Shown piece by piece: positions 27,586 to 36,599 of a stretch of 64,000 bases of DNA (position 1 is its first letter; the number at the start of each line of letters is the position of its first letter). This DNA is from CBDBND01 sp965207985. Its GTDB lineage: Bacteria; Pseudomonadota; Alphaproteobacteria; Rhodospirillales; Rhodospirillaceae. The position numbers were made by a program, and so were the translations under genes. Under the pieces are notes generated by a model. It did not search any database. It was not told where the DNA came from and worked only from the letters and a program-made list of their open reading frames with translations. The stretch covers positions 62,001 through 126,000 of the forward strand of contig CBDBND010000035.1 of the NCBI GenBank assembly GCA_965207985.1. The letters run 5' to 3'.

Positions 27586-28365
27586 CTAAACCGCCGGCTG
27601 GTTTTCCGCGTCCGACGGTGCGGCATCCTGGCTGGCCACGATCTTGCCCGTGCCGGGCACCAACATGGCCACTTTAGCGCGGTACTCTTCGTAAGCCTGA
27701 CCATGGAAGTCGGCCAAATCCTTTTCTTCGTAATGAATGGCGATCAGGATGTAGATGGTCATGCCGGCTGCGAACAACAGGTGTCCGGTGGTCATCAGCG
27801 GTGTCGCCCAAAAAGCGGTGATCCAACCCACGTAAAGCGGATGGCGGACGATGCGGTACAGCCATTTCACCTGAAAAGCGGGCGGCACGTGGACTTTTTG
27901 CAGGTAATGCAGCACCACTTGCTTGAGGCCGAACAACTCAAAGTGATTGATCATGAAGGTCGACGCCAGCACCAGCAGCCAGCCGGCGGCAAAAAGTGAC
28001 CATAAAAGAACAGCGCCAATTTGGCTCTCGACGCTCCACACGATGCCGGTCATCGGCTGCCATGCGGCGTAAAAGAAGATGAGCAGCAGACTGGTGATCA
28101 GCACATAGGTGCTGCGCTCAACGGGTTTAGGAACAAACTGAGTCCACCAGTGCTTGAACCCCTGGCGCGCCATGACAGTGTGCTGAACACCGAATAGGGC
28201 GATGAGACCGAGATTTATGAGAAGCGCCGAACCGGCGAGCCCTTCGCCGATGTCAACGGATTTGGGAACAAGGAAATTACCGAGGAATCCAATGAGATAG
28301 AGAAACACGATCAAGAACAGAAGATAAGAAACTGTGCCGTACACAAGGGCTGATAAGCGAGCCAT
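27586..28365 (-). CDS. MddA-like (NnrU/ICMT superfamily) membrane methyltransferase
   Basis: About 259 residues, five to six transmembrane helices. The ATG at 28365 follows AAGGAGG at ideal spacing, so it is chosen over the GTG two codons upstream. The C-terminal YRIVRHPLYVGW, TTGHLLFA, and EEKDLADFHGQAYEEYRAKV are the SAM-binding signatures of membrane methyltransferases related to methanethiol S-methyltransferase (MddA), which makes dimethyl sulfide, and to NnrU and isoprenylcysteine methyltransferases. MddA is the closest resemblance but function is not proven. It lies convergent to the IS630 element, 10 bp away. Confidence 0.75.
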   Translation of the reverse strand: MARLSALVYGTVSYLLFLIVFLYLIGFLGNFLVPKSVDIGEGLAGSALLINLGLIALFGVQHTVMARQGFKHWWTQFVPKPVERSTYVLITSLLLIFFYAAWQPMTGIVWSVESQIGAVLLWSLFAAGWLLVLASTFMINHFELFGLKQVVLHYLQKVHVPPAFQVKWLYRIVRHPLYVGWITAFWATPLMTTGHLLFAAGMTIYILIAIHYEEKDLADFHGQAYEEYRAKVAMLVPGTGKIVASQDAAPSDAENQPAV

Positions 28366-28562
28366 AGCCACCCTCCTTGGCTAGTGATTGAAACGGGGGC
28401 GGACCTTATAATCATGGGTTGGGCATGAAAAAGCGTTTTCCACGCAGATCTGCTATGCAAAGAACGGTGTAAATAATGTGCAACCTATTGATTTGCCTAG
28501 GCGTTGAAAACGATTCCCCTTTGGTCCATATAACGCCCAGTCCCTAAGACGGAGATTAACCA

Positions 28563-28895
28563 ATGACCGACAATCCGGCCTTATCCCAGATTCAGGCAGA
28601 CGTGGACGCCAATGACGTGGTTCTGTTTATGAAGGGCACACCTATGTTTCCCCAGTGCGGTTTCTCCGCCGCTGTGGTGCAGATCCTCAGTCAGCTGGGG
28701 GTGAAATTCAAAGGCGTCAACGTGCTGGAAAGCGACGACCTGCGCCAGGGCATCAAGGACTTCACCAACTGGCCGACCGTGCCTCAGCTCTATGTGAAGG
28801 GCGAATTTGTCGGCGGCTGCGACATCGTGCGCGAGATGGCTGAAAGCGGCGAGCTCGAAGATCTCTTCAAAGAAAAGGAAGTCGCGACGGCTTAA
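28563..28895 (+). CDS. grxD: Monothiol glutaredoxin (Grx4/GrxD)
   Basis: 110 residues. The monothiol active site QCGFS with the adjoining MKGTPMFP and the WPTVPQLYVKGEFVGGCDI glutathione/cluster-binding region define the family. Together with BolA it holds a [2Fe-2S] cluster used in iron sensing and Fe-S transfer. In many alphaproteobacteria it directly follows bolA; here 2 kb of inserted DNA intervenes. Confidence 0.95.
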   Translation: MTDNPALSQIQADVDANDVVLFMKGTPMFPQCGFSAAVVQILSQLGVKFKGVNVLESDDLRQGIKDFTNWPTVPQLYVKGEFVGGCDIVREMAESGELEDLFKEKEVATA

Positions 28896-28905
28896 AGCGC
28901 CTCCG

Positions 28906-29277
28906 TCACACAACGTGAAATATGGCTTGATCCGTTGAGTCGGCCTCACGGGAAAGGACTCCATCCGCCACCAGCATGTTGAGGTGGGCCAGCGTCTCCC
29001 CAAGAGCGAAGAAATACTGCTGATCTCCCGTCGCCTTTGGAAACAGCGATGCGGCAACCGATGCTGCGGTTACCGGCGTGCGGCAGGCTTCCGTATCGAA
29101 GCCGGTGTCGACAAGCATGTCGCCCGCACCGTCCTCAACAAGCCATAAATTTATGTGGTCCAGGGCAAAAGGCAGCGGCATGCGCAGCCATTGCACACCG
29201 GGCGCAACGGCAATGAGTTCCGCACCTCCGGGCGCCGACGCCAGGGGATAAAAGAGATTGGTGTCCAGTGGTGGCAT
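28906..29277 (-). pseudogene. Metallo-beta-lactamase-fold hydrolase, centre deleted
   Basis: 123 codons. The first part (VAPGVQWLRMPLPFALDHINLWLVEDGAGDMLVDTGFDTEA) matches the N-terminal strands of MBL-fold hydrolases. The last part (FFALGETLAHLNMLVADGVLSREADS) matches the extreme C-terminus of about 330-350-residue members. Everything between, including the HxHxDH metal site, is gone, joined in frame near residue 70 (CRTPVTAASVAASLF). The product cannot bind metal. It follows the amidohydrolase gene on the same strand. Confidence 0.75.
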
Positions 29278-29317
29278 GGATGGCGGCGAAACTCAGATCA
29301 AAGGATTGGTTCGCATG

Positions 29318-30925
29318 TTAACGCGCGGTTTCCGTATACCAGCCTTCGTCCTCTAACTGAGCCCAAACCTTTTCCACCACCTCGCCTCCGGCGCGAAGCA
29401 CCTCGTCTTCGTCGTCGGCGACGAATTGGAAGTCATGCACCTGCAGACGCCCTTCAGTCATGGTGGTGCGCACCATGCGGCCGTTGGCGTAAAGCAGATT
29501 GTTGAGCGGCTCCGGCGGCAACGCGCCCGCACCGACCAGCATGCCGGTCACATCAACGGAGGTGAGATCCGCCTTAGCGCCCGGCTTGATGACGCCGAGA
29601 TCATCGCGCCGCAGGCCACGGGCGGGAATGCGTGTCGCCCCGTCGACCGCCTTCCATACGGTCGGGCGTTCCACCGGTACGCCGTTGGGATCGAGCTGGC
29701 GTTTCAGCGCCCAGCGCGCCTGGCCGTAAATCACCGCCAGTTTGAGGTCTTCCACGTAGTCGTTGGAATGGGTGTCGATGCCGATGTTGACGTTCATGCC
29801 CGCCGCCAGGGCTTCCGGATAAGGCTGAGTGCCGTTGCCTGCTCCACCGCCGGAGGGACAATGGCTGTAGACCGCGTTACCACGGTTGAGCACTTCGGGA
29901 TCGCTGCTCCAATCGAGGCCGGTCATGTGAGCGCCGAACACGGGGCCCATGTCGTAAAAGCCGAAGCTGTCCAGCCATTGGGCAGGAGTCATACCCCAAA
30001 GGCGGCGCACCTCTTCCGTTTCTCGCGACCCTTGTGACAAATGAATGTGCAGCCCGGTTCCCAATTCCCGCGCCGCATCGGCGATGGCCTGCATGGTCGC
30101 CGGCGTGTGGGTGTCGCAGGCGTGCGGTGACATCATCGGCAGAATGCGTCCCTCTCCCTTGCCCATGTGCTTTTTGCAGAAGGCCAGATTGTCGGCGACC
30201 TCTTTCAGCGTTTCCTCTTCGGCATCGAACAGCACCTGGTCGTTGGGACGGAACCAGATGGCAAACAGCCGCTCCGTATTGGGGATCATGGCGCCGGGGT
30301 AACCGCGCACGCCCCACCGCTCGGCCAAGCGCACGTAACTCTCCGCTTGGCGCAATGTGAGTGCCATTTCGATGTGGGTGGTGCAGCCGGAGCGCAGCAG
30401 TTCGGCCAGATTGAGCGTCGTCAGGGCGTCGATCTCATCGTCGGACATCATCTCGACGATTTCCAGTGGCCGCTGGTAGGAACGCGGCCCTTCGATGATC
30501 CCCCGGGTCGGCGTCGCCGAACAGCAGTGGGTGTGGCCGGAAATGAATCCCGGCATCAGCAGATCGTAAGGTAATGCAAGGTGCGGCACGTTTTCTGTGA
30601 ACGGTTCGGCGCGCACCGCTTCGATAACACCACCGCGCACCAGCACATGACCGTCGCGCAAGAGATCCAACTCACCATCGGTCTCGATCAACACCCAGCC
30701 CGCATCGATGACAAAGTCATCCCCCGGTCCGAACGGCAAGCGCGGAGCTTGAGCCTTTGCTTTTACAATGGGAGCGCCCGCAGCCACTGCGGACAATGCC
30801 GCCGCCTGCATGAAACTGCGGCGCGACGCCGACGGTTGTTGAGTCTCACCACCGTCCGCCGCGGCGCAGATGAAGCAGGCGCCTTCCCGTCCGGCAAAGT
30901 CAGCGCTGTGAGTGTGAGTGGTCAT
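29318..30925 (-). CDS. Exported (Tat) amidohydrolase, TrzA/AtzA-like
   Basis: 535 residues. A long n-region (about 33 residues, with CFIC) precedes a clear twin-arginine signal, SRRSFMQAAALSAVAAGAP. A composite-domain amidohydrolase follows: GFISGHTHCCSATP gives the metal His-x-His, later GLHIHLSQGS and VFGAHMTGL give the further His ligands, and NIGIDTHSNDYVEDL the Asp. It belongs with the chlorohydrolase/SAH-deaminase-like group acting on C-N or C-Cl bonds of ring compounds; substrate unknown. Periplasmic location would be unusual for that group. Intact, with its own upstream region. Confidence 0.8.
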   Translation of the reverse strand: MTTHTHSADFAGREGACFICAAADGGETQQPSASRRSFMQAAALSAVAAGAPIVKAKAQAPRLPFGPGDDFVIDAGWVLIETDGELDLLRDGHVLVRGGVIEAVRAEPFTENVPHLALPYDLLMPGFISGHTHCCSATPTRGIIEGPRSYQRPLEIVEMMSDDEIDALTTLNLAELLRSGCTTHIEMALTLRQAESYVRLAERWGVRGYPGAMIPNTERLFAIWFRPNDQVLFDAEEETLKEVADNLAFCKKHMGKGEGRILPMMSPHACDTHTPATMQAIADAARELGTGLHIHLSQGSRETEEVRRLWGMTPAQWLDSFGFYDMGPVFGAHMTGLDWSSDPEVLNRGNAVYSHCPSGGGAGNGTQPYPEALAAGMNVNIGIDTHSNDYVEDLKLAVIYGQARWALKRQLDPNGVPVERPTVWKAVDGATRIPARGLRRDDLGVIKPGAKADLTSVDVTGMLVGAGALPPEPLNNLLYANGRMVRTTMTEGRLQVHDFQFVADDEDEVLRAGGEVVEKVWAQLEDEGWYTETAR

Positions 30926-31030
30926 GACGTCCCTCCCGTGTTTGCTTTTGCGGACCAGTTTGACGGAAAAATTTGAGGGGGTCGATTTGCGGGCAGATGT
31001 GTCGCAAGGAGTACAGGGATTTTATAGAAA

Positions 31031-31053
31031 ATAACAATTTTTCTTGTTATAAT
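31031..31053 (+). promoter_or_regulatory. Palindrome overlapping a -10 box upstream of 31084
   Basis: Perfect inverted repeat ATAACAA (31031-31037) / TTGTTAT (31044-31050) with a 6-bp spacer. Its right arm overlaps TATAAT (31048-31053), a consensus -10 hexamer 30 bp before the ATG at 31084. This layout suits a repressor operator. No clear -35 box was seen, and a short hairpin is an alternative. Confidence 0.4.
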
Positions 31054-31083
31054 GGCCTGCTTCTCCAACAAATTGGACCCACG

Positions 31084-31419
31084 ATGCCCCAATCAAACAG
31101 AAAAACATCCCTTCAGGATGACCGCACCGACAACAACCCCGGCCCCATGCCCTGGGAAAAGGGCCTGACTCTGGAAGAAGGGGTGCTGTGGATGGTCGCC
31201 GACGGGGTCGGATTGGGCGGCCGCGGCCTCGTCTACGCCGGTCTCAAAGATCCCAAGGGCGCCCAGCCGGTGCTGCGCCTGCTCAGGGCGGCAGCCCAGG
31301 CGTCCTCCGCGGCCCTGGGCAAACGCCTGGCGCAAAGAACGACGGCGGAACTGGAGCAGCTGGATGAGGATATCACCCGCAGACACAGGGCAAGATCGAG
31401 CGGTGGCATCAGACCCTGA
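31084..31419 (+). CDS. Hypothetical protein, 3' end replaced by an IS remnant
   Basis: About 111 residues from ATG 31084 (MPQSNRKTSLQDDRTDNNPG). No recognised family. A proline/asparagine-rich start is followed by a Gly/Val-rich stretch (EGVLWMVADGVGLGGRGLVYAGL) and an amphipathic helix (LLRAAAQASSAALGKRLAQRTTAELEQLDEDI). The last dozen codons lie within the transposase remnant that begins near 31383, so the native C-terminus is lost. Confidence 0.45.
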   Translation: MPQSNRKTSLQDDRTDNNPGPMPWEKGLTLEEGVLWMVADGVGLGGRGLVYAGLKDPKGAQPVLRLLRAAAQASSAALGKRLAQRTTAELEQLDEDITRRHRARSSGGIRP

Positions 31420-31700
31420 AAAACCGCATCCTGTTAGAGAACTACTTCCTGCCGGGCGATCTCAAGACCGGGATCGAGCGCTTCGTCGCCTACTACAATC
31501 ACCACCGCTACCACGAGAGCCTGAGCAATCTGACGCCCGCCGACGTCTACTTCGGGCGCGGCGAAACCATCTTACTCGAAAGGGAGAGAATCAAACAAAA
31601 CACCATCAACCAACGGCGCTTGCAGCACCGCAAAACCGCCGCCTAAACTGAAAACCAAGATGGGCCAAACCCTCTCTTAGTTTATCAACCCCCGCTGTCC
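31383..31700 (+). mobile_element. 3' remnant of an IS3-family element
   Basis: Codes for the last roughly 85 residues of an IS3-type integrase: TQGKIERWHQTLKN, FVAYYNHHRYHESLSNLTPADVYFG, ending RRLQHRKTAA at 31646. The catalytic Glu is in GKIERWH. The 5' part of the element is absent. The remnant joins two truncated genes, 31084-31419 on the left and the quinoprotein dehydrogenase on the right, suggesting an IS-mediated deletion. The right edge is approximate. Confidence 0.75.
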
Positions 31701-33417
31701 CAAATACTCTGACGACGGACATGTCAATTGTTCCAAGCGGGCGTTCCCATTTGATGGTTCCCGCTTCAATATCAATGGCCATCAGTTTGGCCCACGGCGG
31801 TGGGTTGCACGGTGTAAAAAAGGGTGACATGACCGGGCCTTGTTGCAAGTGATAAGGCGTTCCGTGCAAAGGCCGCAAGGAATCAATCGTCTGCTCACTC
31901 CCCTCTCCGGATGAGTGTTCGACATCTTCATTGGGGACAAGTTGAACGAGATGCAAAAGATTTAGAACGTTCACGATCAGCGTATTGCTACGCTTGTCTA
32001 TGGACACGCTGCCCCAGTTCACGCCACCGGCGGTCGCCGGCACGACAATTGTTCCCTCCACGCTGGGGGGCGTAAAAATGGGACCAAACCGCGCGTCTTT
32101 GTATTTCTCGGCACAGCTGCCAAATGTCAGCCACCAAAAGTCGTCCTTCGTAAAGTTGTGCGGAACCAAGGGTGGTGGCGCAACGGGGAAGGGCTGGGTC
32201 GGAGACAGGATTTCACCGGCCACGCCGCCGCCAGGCACGGGCCGTTCTTCAATTACGAAATACGGCTCGCCGGTCTCGCGGTGAAAGATATAGAGCATGC
32301 CGGTTTTGGTCGGCTGGATGACGGCCGGAAAAGGTCGGCCGTCTTTTTGAAGGTCCACGAGTACGGGCTGGGAGCCGTTGTCGTAATCCCAAACATCGTG
32401 ATGAATGGTTTGGAAATGCCACACCAGCTCGCCTGTTGAGCCTCGCAACGCGACGATGGAATCGGCGTACCGATTGTCACCGGGCCGGGTTCCTCCATAA
32501 AAGTCCGGAGAGGGACCGGACGTGGGCAAGAACACAAGATCGCGCTCTTCATCGACGCTCATCCCGGCCCATGCATTGGCACCGCCTGTCCGTTCCGCTG
32601 ACCGTGGATCCCAGTCATCGTATTCAGGGTCTGATGGATCCCGCGGCACGGGGTCCCACTCCCACGCCATTTCACCAGTACGAACATTGAAGGCGCGGAC
32701 CGTTCCACGCGGTGCATTATCCCGATGATTGTCGCGAACCGACGTACCAATCACCATGTGGTCCCCGATGATGACAGGGGCGGCATAAATGGAGACTTCG
32801 TTACGCCATGTCGGTGGTTTGTCGAAATAGAGCGCTTCTAAGTCAGCCACACCGTCTTCGCCAAAGCCTTCGCACGGGGTGCCCGTACGGGCGTCGAGAG
32901 CAACAAGACGCAAGTCATTCGTGCCAATCAGAATCCGCGCGGCACAATTGGCGTTTTGGTCAGGTTGGTCCTCATCAATCCAGAAGGCAACGCCGCGGCA
33001 CTTGTAGAACGGAACGCCTTTTTCTCCATCAGGATCACCGTCGCTTCCGTACCCCCCGATGCGCATGTTGGGCTCATAGCGCCAACGCTCTTCTCCGGTG
33101 ACCGGATCGAGCGCAATGGTGTCATTAAAGGGTGAGCAAACGACAAGATGCTGCCCGAATTCCTCTGGCAGCAGGATCGGGTTGACCTGAAAGCCTGCAA
33201 ATTGATTGGCAAGAGGGGAGTATTTTTCCAAAGCGCCAGTGCGGTATTGCCAGGCAATCTCTAAATCTTCGACATTGCCTCTATTAATCTGAACAAGGTT
33301 GGAATAGCGGCTGCCACCAGGATCGCCGCCCCACGTCGTCCAGGTTTGGCTGAAGGCGGTGGCCGAACTAAACAGAACGCCAATACAAATGACGAGTGGA
33401 TGTAATTGCAGTCGCAT
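31700..33417 (-). pseudogene. Quinoprotein (PQQ-type) dehydrogenase, C-terminus lost
   Basis: Reads MRLQLHPLVICIGVLFSSATAFSQ (signal peptide), then beta-propeller repeats such as TWGGDPGGSRYSNLVQINRGNVEDLEIAW, FNDTIALDPVTGEERWRYEP, LVWHFQTIHHDVWDYD and GTIKWERPLGTIDM. This is the plan of periplasmic PQQ alcohol/sugar dehydrogenases and parallels 57053-58981. After DMSVVRVFGTA the frame enters the IS3 remnant and stops at 31606. About 90 final residues (the last propeller blade, including the conserved SPTTGGP and QHVVIAAGG segments of the paralogue) are missing, so it is probably inactive. Confidence 0.82.
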
Positions 33418-33787
33418 GGCTAAGATTTTCCTGGGTTTGCCGAAGAATCAAACGTACATAATTATCTCTGTCGGTGTCACCAAGCACGTCTTTATTCGCT
33501 GGGCATCTAGAGTTAATTTTCACAGTGACACGCCCGCTTTTGGCTATAAGCGGACATTTTTTTGAAGGAATTGATATCACAATAATCCAGTGCCCAGTTT
33601 TGTCCTTACTGGTCCACCCATCTCCGGATGAGATTTTCTATCATTTACTTAACTGCGACTCGTGTCCGATAAAAAAGGTCACCTTTTTGAATGTCTATTT
33701 TTGAATTAAGGGGACATTTTCTGATTGACCGACACTGTTTTGATCCCTGACAACTCAGAAATAGAAGTTGGGACAAGGACATTCGAA
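33418..33787. other. AT-richer intergenic region, no gene seen
   Basis: Between the divergent dehydrogenase remnant and a methyltransferase fragment. Distinctly richer in A and T than the rest of the window; it presumably holds promoters for both sides. No convincing palindrome, RNA or ORF was identified. Confidence 0.5.
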
Positions 33788-34128
33788 ATGGATGAAGAAT
33801 ATCTGGCTTTGATGGTTGAACTTCATAAACGCCAGAAACGGCAAGGTCCAGGCGGTGAGATCGAGACAGAAAAAGCGATAAATTTGGGTGGTATCCAACC
33901 ATCAGAACGGCTGCAGATTGCGGATATTGGCTGCGGAACCGGAGCGTCAACAATTCAACTCGCCCGGACTTTGGATGCTCAGATCACCGCCATCGATTTC
34001 TTGCCAGAATTTATCGACATTCTCAAACAGAACGCTGAGGCTGAGGGTTTATCCCACAGAGTAAAAACGGATGTATGCTCCATGGAGCAGTTGCCTTTTG
34101 CTGATGATGAATTCGATGTCATTTGGTC
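33788..34128 (+). pseudogene. SAM-dependent methyltransferase, N-terminal fragment
   Basis: From ATG 33788 (MDEEYLALMVELHKRQKRQGPGG), about 114 residues of a class I methyltransferase. Motif I is ADIGCGTGAS; ITAIDFLPEFIDILK, CSMEQLPFADDEFDVIWSD follow. The frame then runs into unrelated sequence (DTRSMDTSGSRRKQAG...) to a stop at 34249, and the C-terminal half of the fold is absent. A TTG at 33725 could be an earlier start. The break marks the left edge of a transferred block (34.1-36.1 kb). Confidence 0.7.
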
Positions 34129-34250
34129 AGATTTCGACACAAGGAGTATGGACACGAGTGGTTCCCGTCGTAAACAGGCGGGACGATTCGGCCCGGAGAC
34201 GATGCGGTGCCGGAAGGATCGCGTAGGAGTCCCGTTGCTGGAGGGATGAG

Positions 34251-34613
34251 GTGAAGTTCACGCACTACAAGCTCGGTCATGTCGCCGGCGGCAGCGTCGT
34301 GGAGGTGACTCTCCAAGGGAGTGCGGCGAATGTGCGTCTCATGGACCAGTCGAATTTCAACAACTATAAAGCCGGCCGCCAGCACCGATATCACGGAGGC
34401 TTGGCCAAGAGTTCTCCGGTCCGGCTGCCAGTAACGCGTTCTGGGACGTGGCATGTCACCGTGGACATGCAGGGCCTGCGCGGGACGGTCCGATCCAGCA
34501 TGCGGGTCATTCCGGCGGCGGCGTTGAAGCCGTTGCCTCCCATCAATGAAGGATCGCTTCGCGACCTCCCGTCGCTGGTCCGCAATGTCACGCACGAGCG
34601 GGCTCCGGGATAG
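34251..34613 (+). CDS. DUF1883 family protein
   Basis: 120 residues from GTG 34251. MKFTHYKLGHVAGGSVVEVTLQGSAANVRLMD, YKAGRQHRYHGGLAKSSPVRL and WHVTVDMQGLRGTVRSSMRV give a compact beta-rich domain typical of DUF1883. Function unknown; members occur alone or fused to TIR and other domains in defence or stress contexts. The C-terminus (after about 88) is short and unlike the domain. Part of a transferred patch. Confidence 0.8.
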   Translation: MKFTHYKLGHVAGGSVVEVTLQGSAANVRLMDQSNFNNYKAGRQHRYHGGLAKSSPVRLPVTRSGTWHVTVDMQGLRGTVRSSMRVIPAAALKPLPPINEGSLRDLPSLVRNVTHERAPG

Positions 34614-34851
34614 CGGCCGAGATTGTCGATGTGATCCGCAACCCGCCCGATGGTTAGAAGTGGAGCCGCTGCGATTGAATGGCTGATCTGAGCGAACGTG
34701 TCGACGCCAGGATGAACGGACGCTTCGCTGTCAGATTGGAATGTTCCTGGGTCTGCACGTTGCTGGGTGCGTTGGTCGGTTTGTTCGGCCCGGTGCATGC
34801 GGATCGGCGTGCGCGTCGGGTGAAGTTGTGTGGAACCGAGAGGGTTTCTTG

Positions 34852-35216
34852 ATGAGCGACGAGGCGTTCCTGTTTTCCACGACGGCCGAAGCGCTGATGG
34901 ACCTACCTGTCGGAGAAGCGTTGAAGGAAGGCAAGAAGCCGGAATGCGTCTCCTACGCAGAAGTTTTCCTCAAGAGAGCCGCGGCAGCCGAGACGGCCGG
35001 TGACGACGGGGTTGCGAGAGCATGGGGTTTGCTCGCGCATCTGTGCCGGGTGGCGCTGAGGCCGAGCGAGCCGAACGAGCCCTTTCGCCCAATGCGGGAG
35101 GAGCCCGGAGGACGGACAATGGTTCCGGGGGACATGGACGAGGAGAGTGCGGCAGCGGTTCGTGAACTGGGGTTTGCTGCAACGGACGGCGAGTTGGGCG
35201 CGCGGCTGGTGCCCTT
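34852..35216 (+). pseudogene. Truncated hypothetical gene
   Basis: ATG 34852, about 120 plausible residues (MSDEAFLFSTTAEALMDLPVG...; RAWGLLAHLCRVALRPSEPNEPF; TMVPGDMDEESAAAVRELG; GELGARL). It resembles the N-terminal portion of a larger helical hypothetical protein family that I cannot name confidently. Downstream the frame passes into a scrap of another gene on the other strand (35240-35350), so the 3' part is lost. Confidence 0.45.
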
Positions 35217-35239
35217 GCCGATGCACTCCACCTCCGGGG

Positions 35240-35350
35240 CATGCAGACCGTACCGGGCAAGGCGGCAATGGCACCTTCCGACAGGCCAAGGGCCTTGCCG
35301 ACGCTGTGCAAGGCGGAGCGGGTGCGGCAGGTGATAAGGAGAGTGCTCAT
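35240..35350 (-). pseudogene. Scrap of error-prone DNA polymerase DnaE2
   Basis: On the minus strand about 35-40 residues (STLLITCRTRSALHSVGKALGLSEG…) match the segment of DnaE2/ImuC that normally reads near 'YRTRSAIREVGKALGL'. Both sides are unrelated, so it is a short fragment. It lies next to the SRAP gene; imuA-imuB-dnaE2 cassettes and SRAP genes are often neighbours on mobile SOS-response islands. Confidence 0.5.
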
Positions 35351-35434
35351 AGCAGATTCAACTACAGACTGGTGGTCCAAAAAAGTATCAACGTTTAACA
35401 ATGTTCCCCTTTCGTTCTCAACGGTATAGCGATT

Positions 35435-36136
35435 ATGTGCGGCAGTCTGTCTGGTTATCGATCCTGGAAGGAGATAAGGGATTGGTATGCTCTGATCCCC
35501 TCTGCAGAGGTCAAGACCGCCGACGTCAAGCCTACCGCTGTAATCCGTCACACCGACCTGCAGCCTATCATCCGCCTGTCGGGTCCGGAACGTATCCTTG
35601 ATCTCGGGGTGTGGGGGTTTCCAGCGCTCAAGCACAAGACCACTCCCCTGATCAACGCCCGCTCTGAAACCATGGACGTACTGCCAACCTTCCGCGATGC
35701 TTTTTTGCATCGCCGCTGTGTGGTGCCGGTGACGGGCTACTACGAATGGAAGCGCGAGGCTGACGGCAGCAAAACCCCGTGGCGCTTTTCTCTACAGGGC
35801 GCAAGCCCGGGACACGAAGCCGCGGTGGGCGAGGGAAAGGCGAACCTGTTTGGGCTGGCAGGACTGTTCACAGTCGACTACAAGATCAGGCGGCGCCTCT
35901 TCGCCATTGTTACCACCGAACCCAACGCCCTGGCCGCCGAAGTCCACGACCGCATGCCAGTGATCCTCAATGACATGACCATGAAAGTATGGTTGTCCCC
36001 ACATAGCAGTAATCAGCCCTTGAAAAGGATATGCCGTCCTTACGAGGGTCCGGGCCTCACCGCCACGCCGGTGTCTAGGGACCTGCATAAGAAGCCCAAA
36101 TCGGCAGACAAAAACCAGCTAAATTTGGGGTTATAA
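35435..36136 (+). CDS. SRAP-domain protein (YedK/HMCES-type abasic-site crosslinker)
   Basis: 233 residues. The N-terminal MCGSL gives the catalytic Cys2 that forms a thiazolidine with abasic sites in single-stranded DNA. Further family residues are LINARSET, RCVVPVTGYYEWK with the active-site Glu, and VHDRMPVIL with the His. The order is complete. The Cys2 reaction requires Met1 removal. It probably arrived with the dnaE2 fragment and may still work alone. Confidence 0.9.
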   Translation: MCGSLSGYRSWKEIRDWYALIPSAEVKTADVKPTAVIRHTDLQPIIRLSGPERILDLGVWGFPALKHKTTPLINARSETMDVLPTFRDAFLHRRCVVPVTGYYEWKREADGSKTPWRFSLQGASPGHEAAVGEGKANLFGLAGLFTVDYKIRRRLFAIVTTEPNALAAEVHDRMPVILNDMTMKVWLSPHSSNQPLKRICRPYEGPGLTATPVSRDLHKKPKSADKNQLNLGL

Positions 36137-36599
36137 GGCAAACAGCCTCTCATCGACGGAGCATCTATCAGGAATACCTTATCCGCCGGTATTCATGATA
36201 CAAACCGTGCAGGTGTGGATGAGGTTTTCAAAAGCGACAACATCGAATTGGATAAAACCCAACGTCCGAGCATGAATGTCGTATCGAGCGTAATTTCCTA
36301 AGCGTTCGCGCTAGGTGAGCCTCGCTCAAGATTATGGTGTGATCCAGACACTCCCGTCGGATGGAGACAATCAACGTGCTCAATATCCATTGTGCCATTG
36401 CGATCTGGGTGCTGTGGGGCGGTCTCTAATGCCCATAGCCCTTAATCGCCGTTTGAAGGATTTGCCATGCCCGACACATTCAGCCGGCGCTTGATTGACC
36501 TGTGGATGCTCAACTTGTGATTAATGGGCCATTGACCCCTTTCTTTATTTGGTCTTCTGTTTGCCCCTGGCTTGAATGATCAAGGGACCGGCGAGAAAA
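36137..36599. other. Gene-poor stretch after the SRAP gene
   Basis: The SRAP frame stays open for 54 codons past its TAA (36137-36301), then no long frame follows. These codons resemble no family I recognise and may be a gene remnant. The last part holds the leader of the DUF1838 gene. No RNA or terminator was recognised. Confidence 0.4.

Noticed and set aside
36137..36301. 54 open codons directly after the SRAP stop, considered as readthrough
   Set aside because: The stop is TAA with no recoding context, and SRAP proteins end at this point; more likely a gene remnant.
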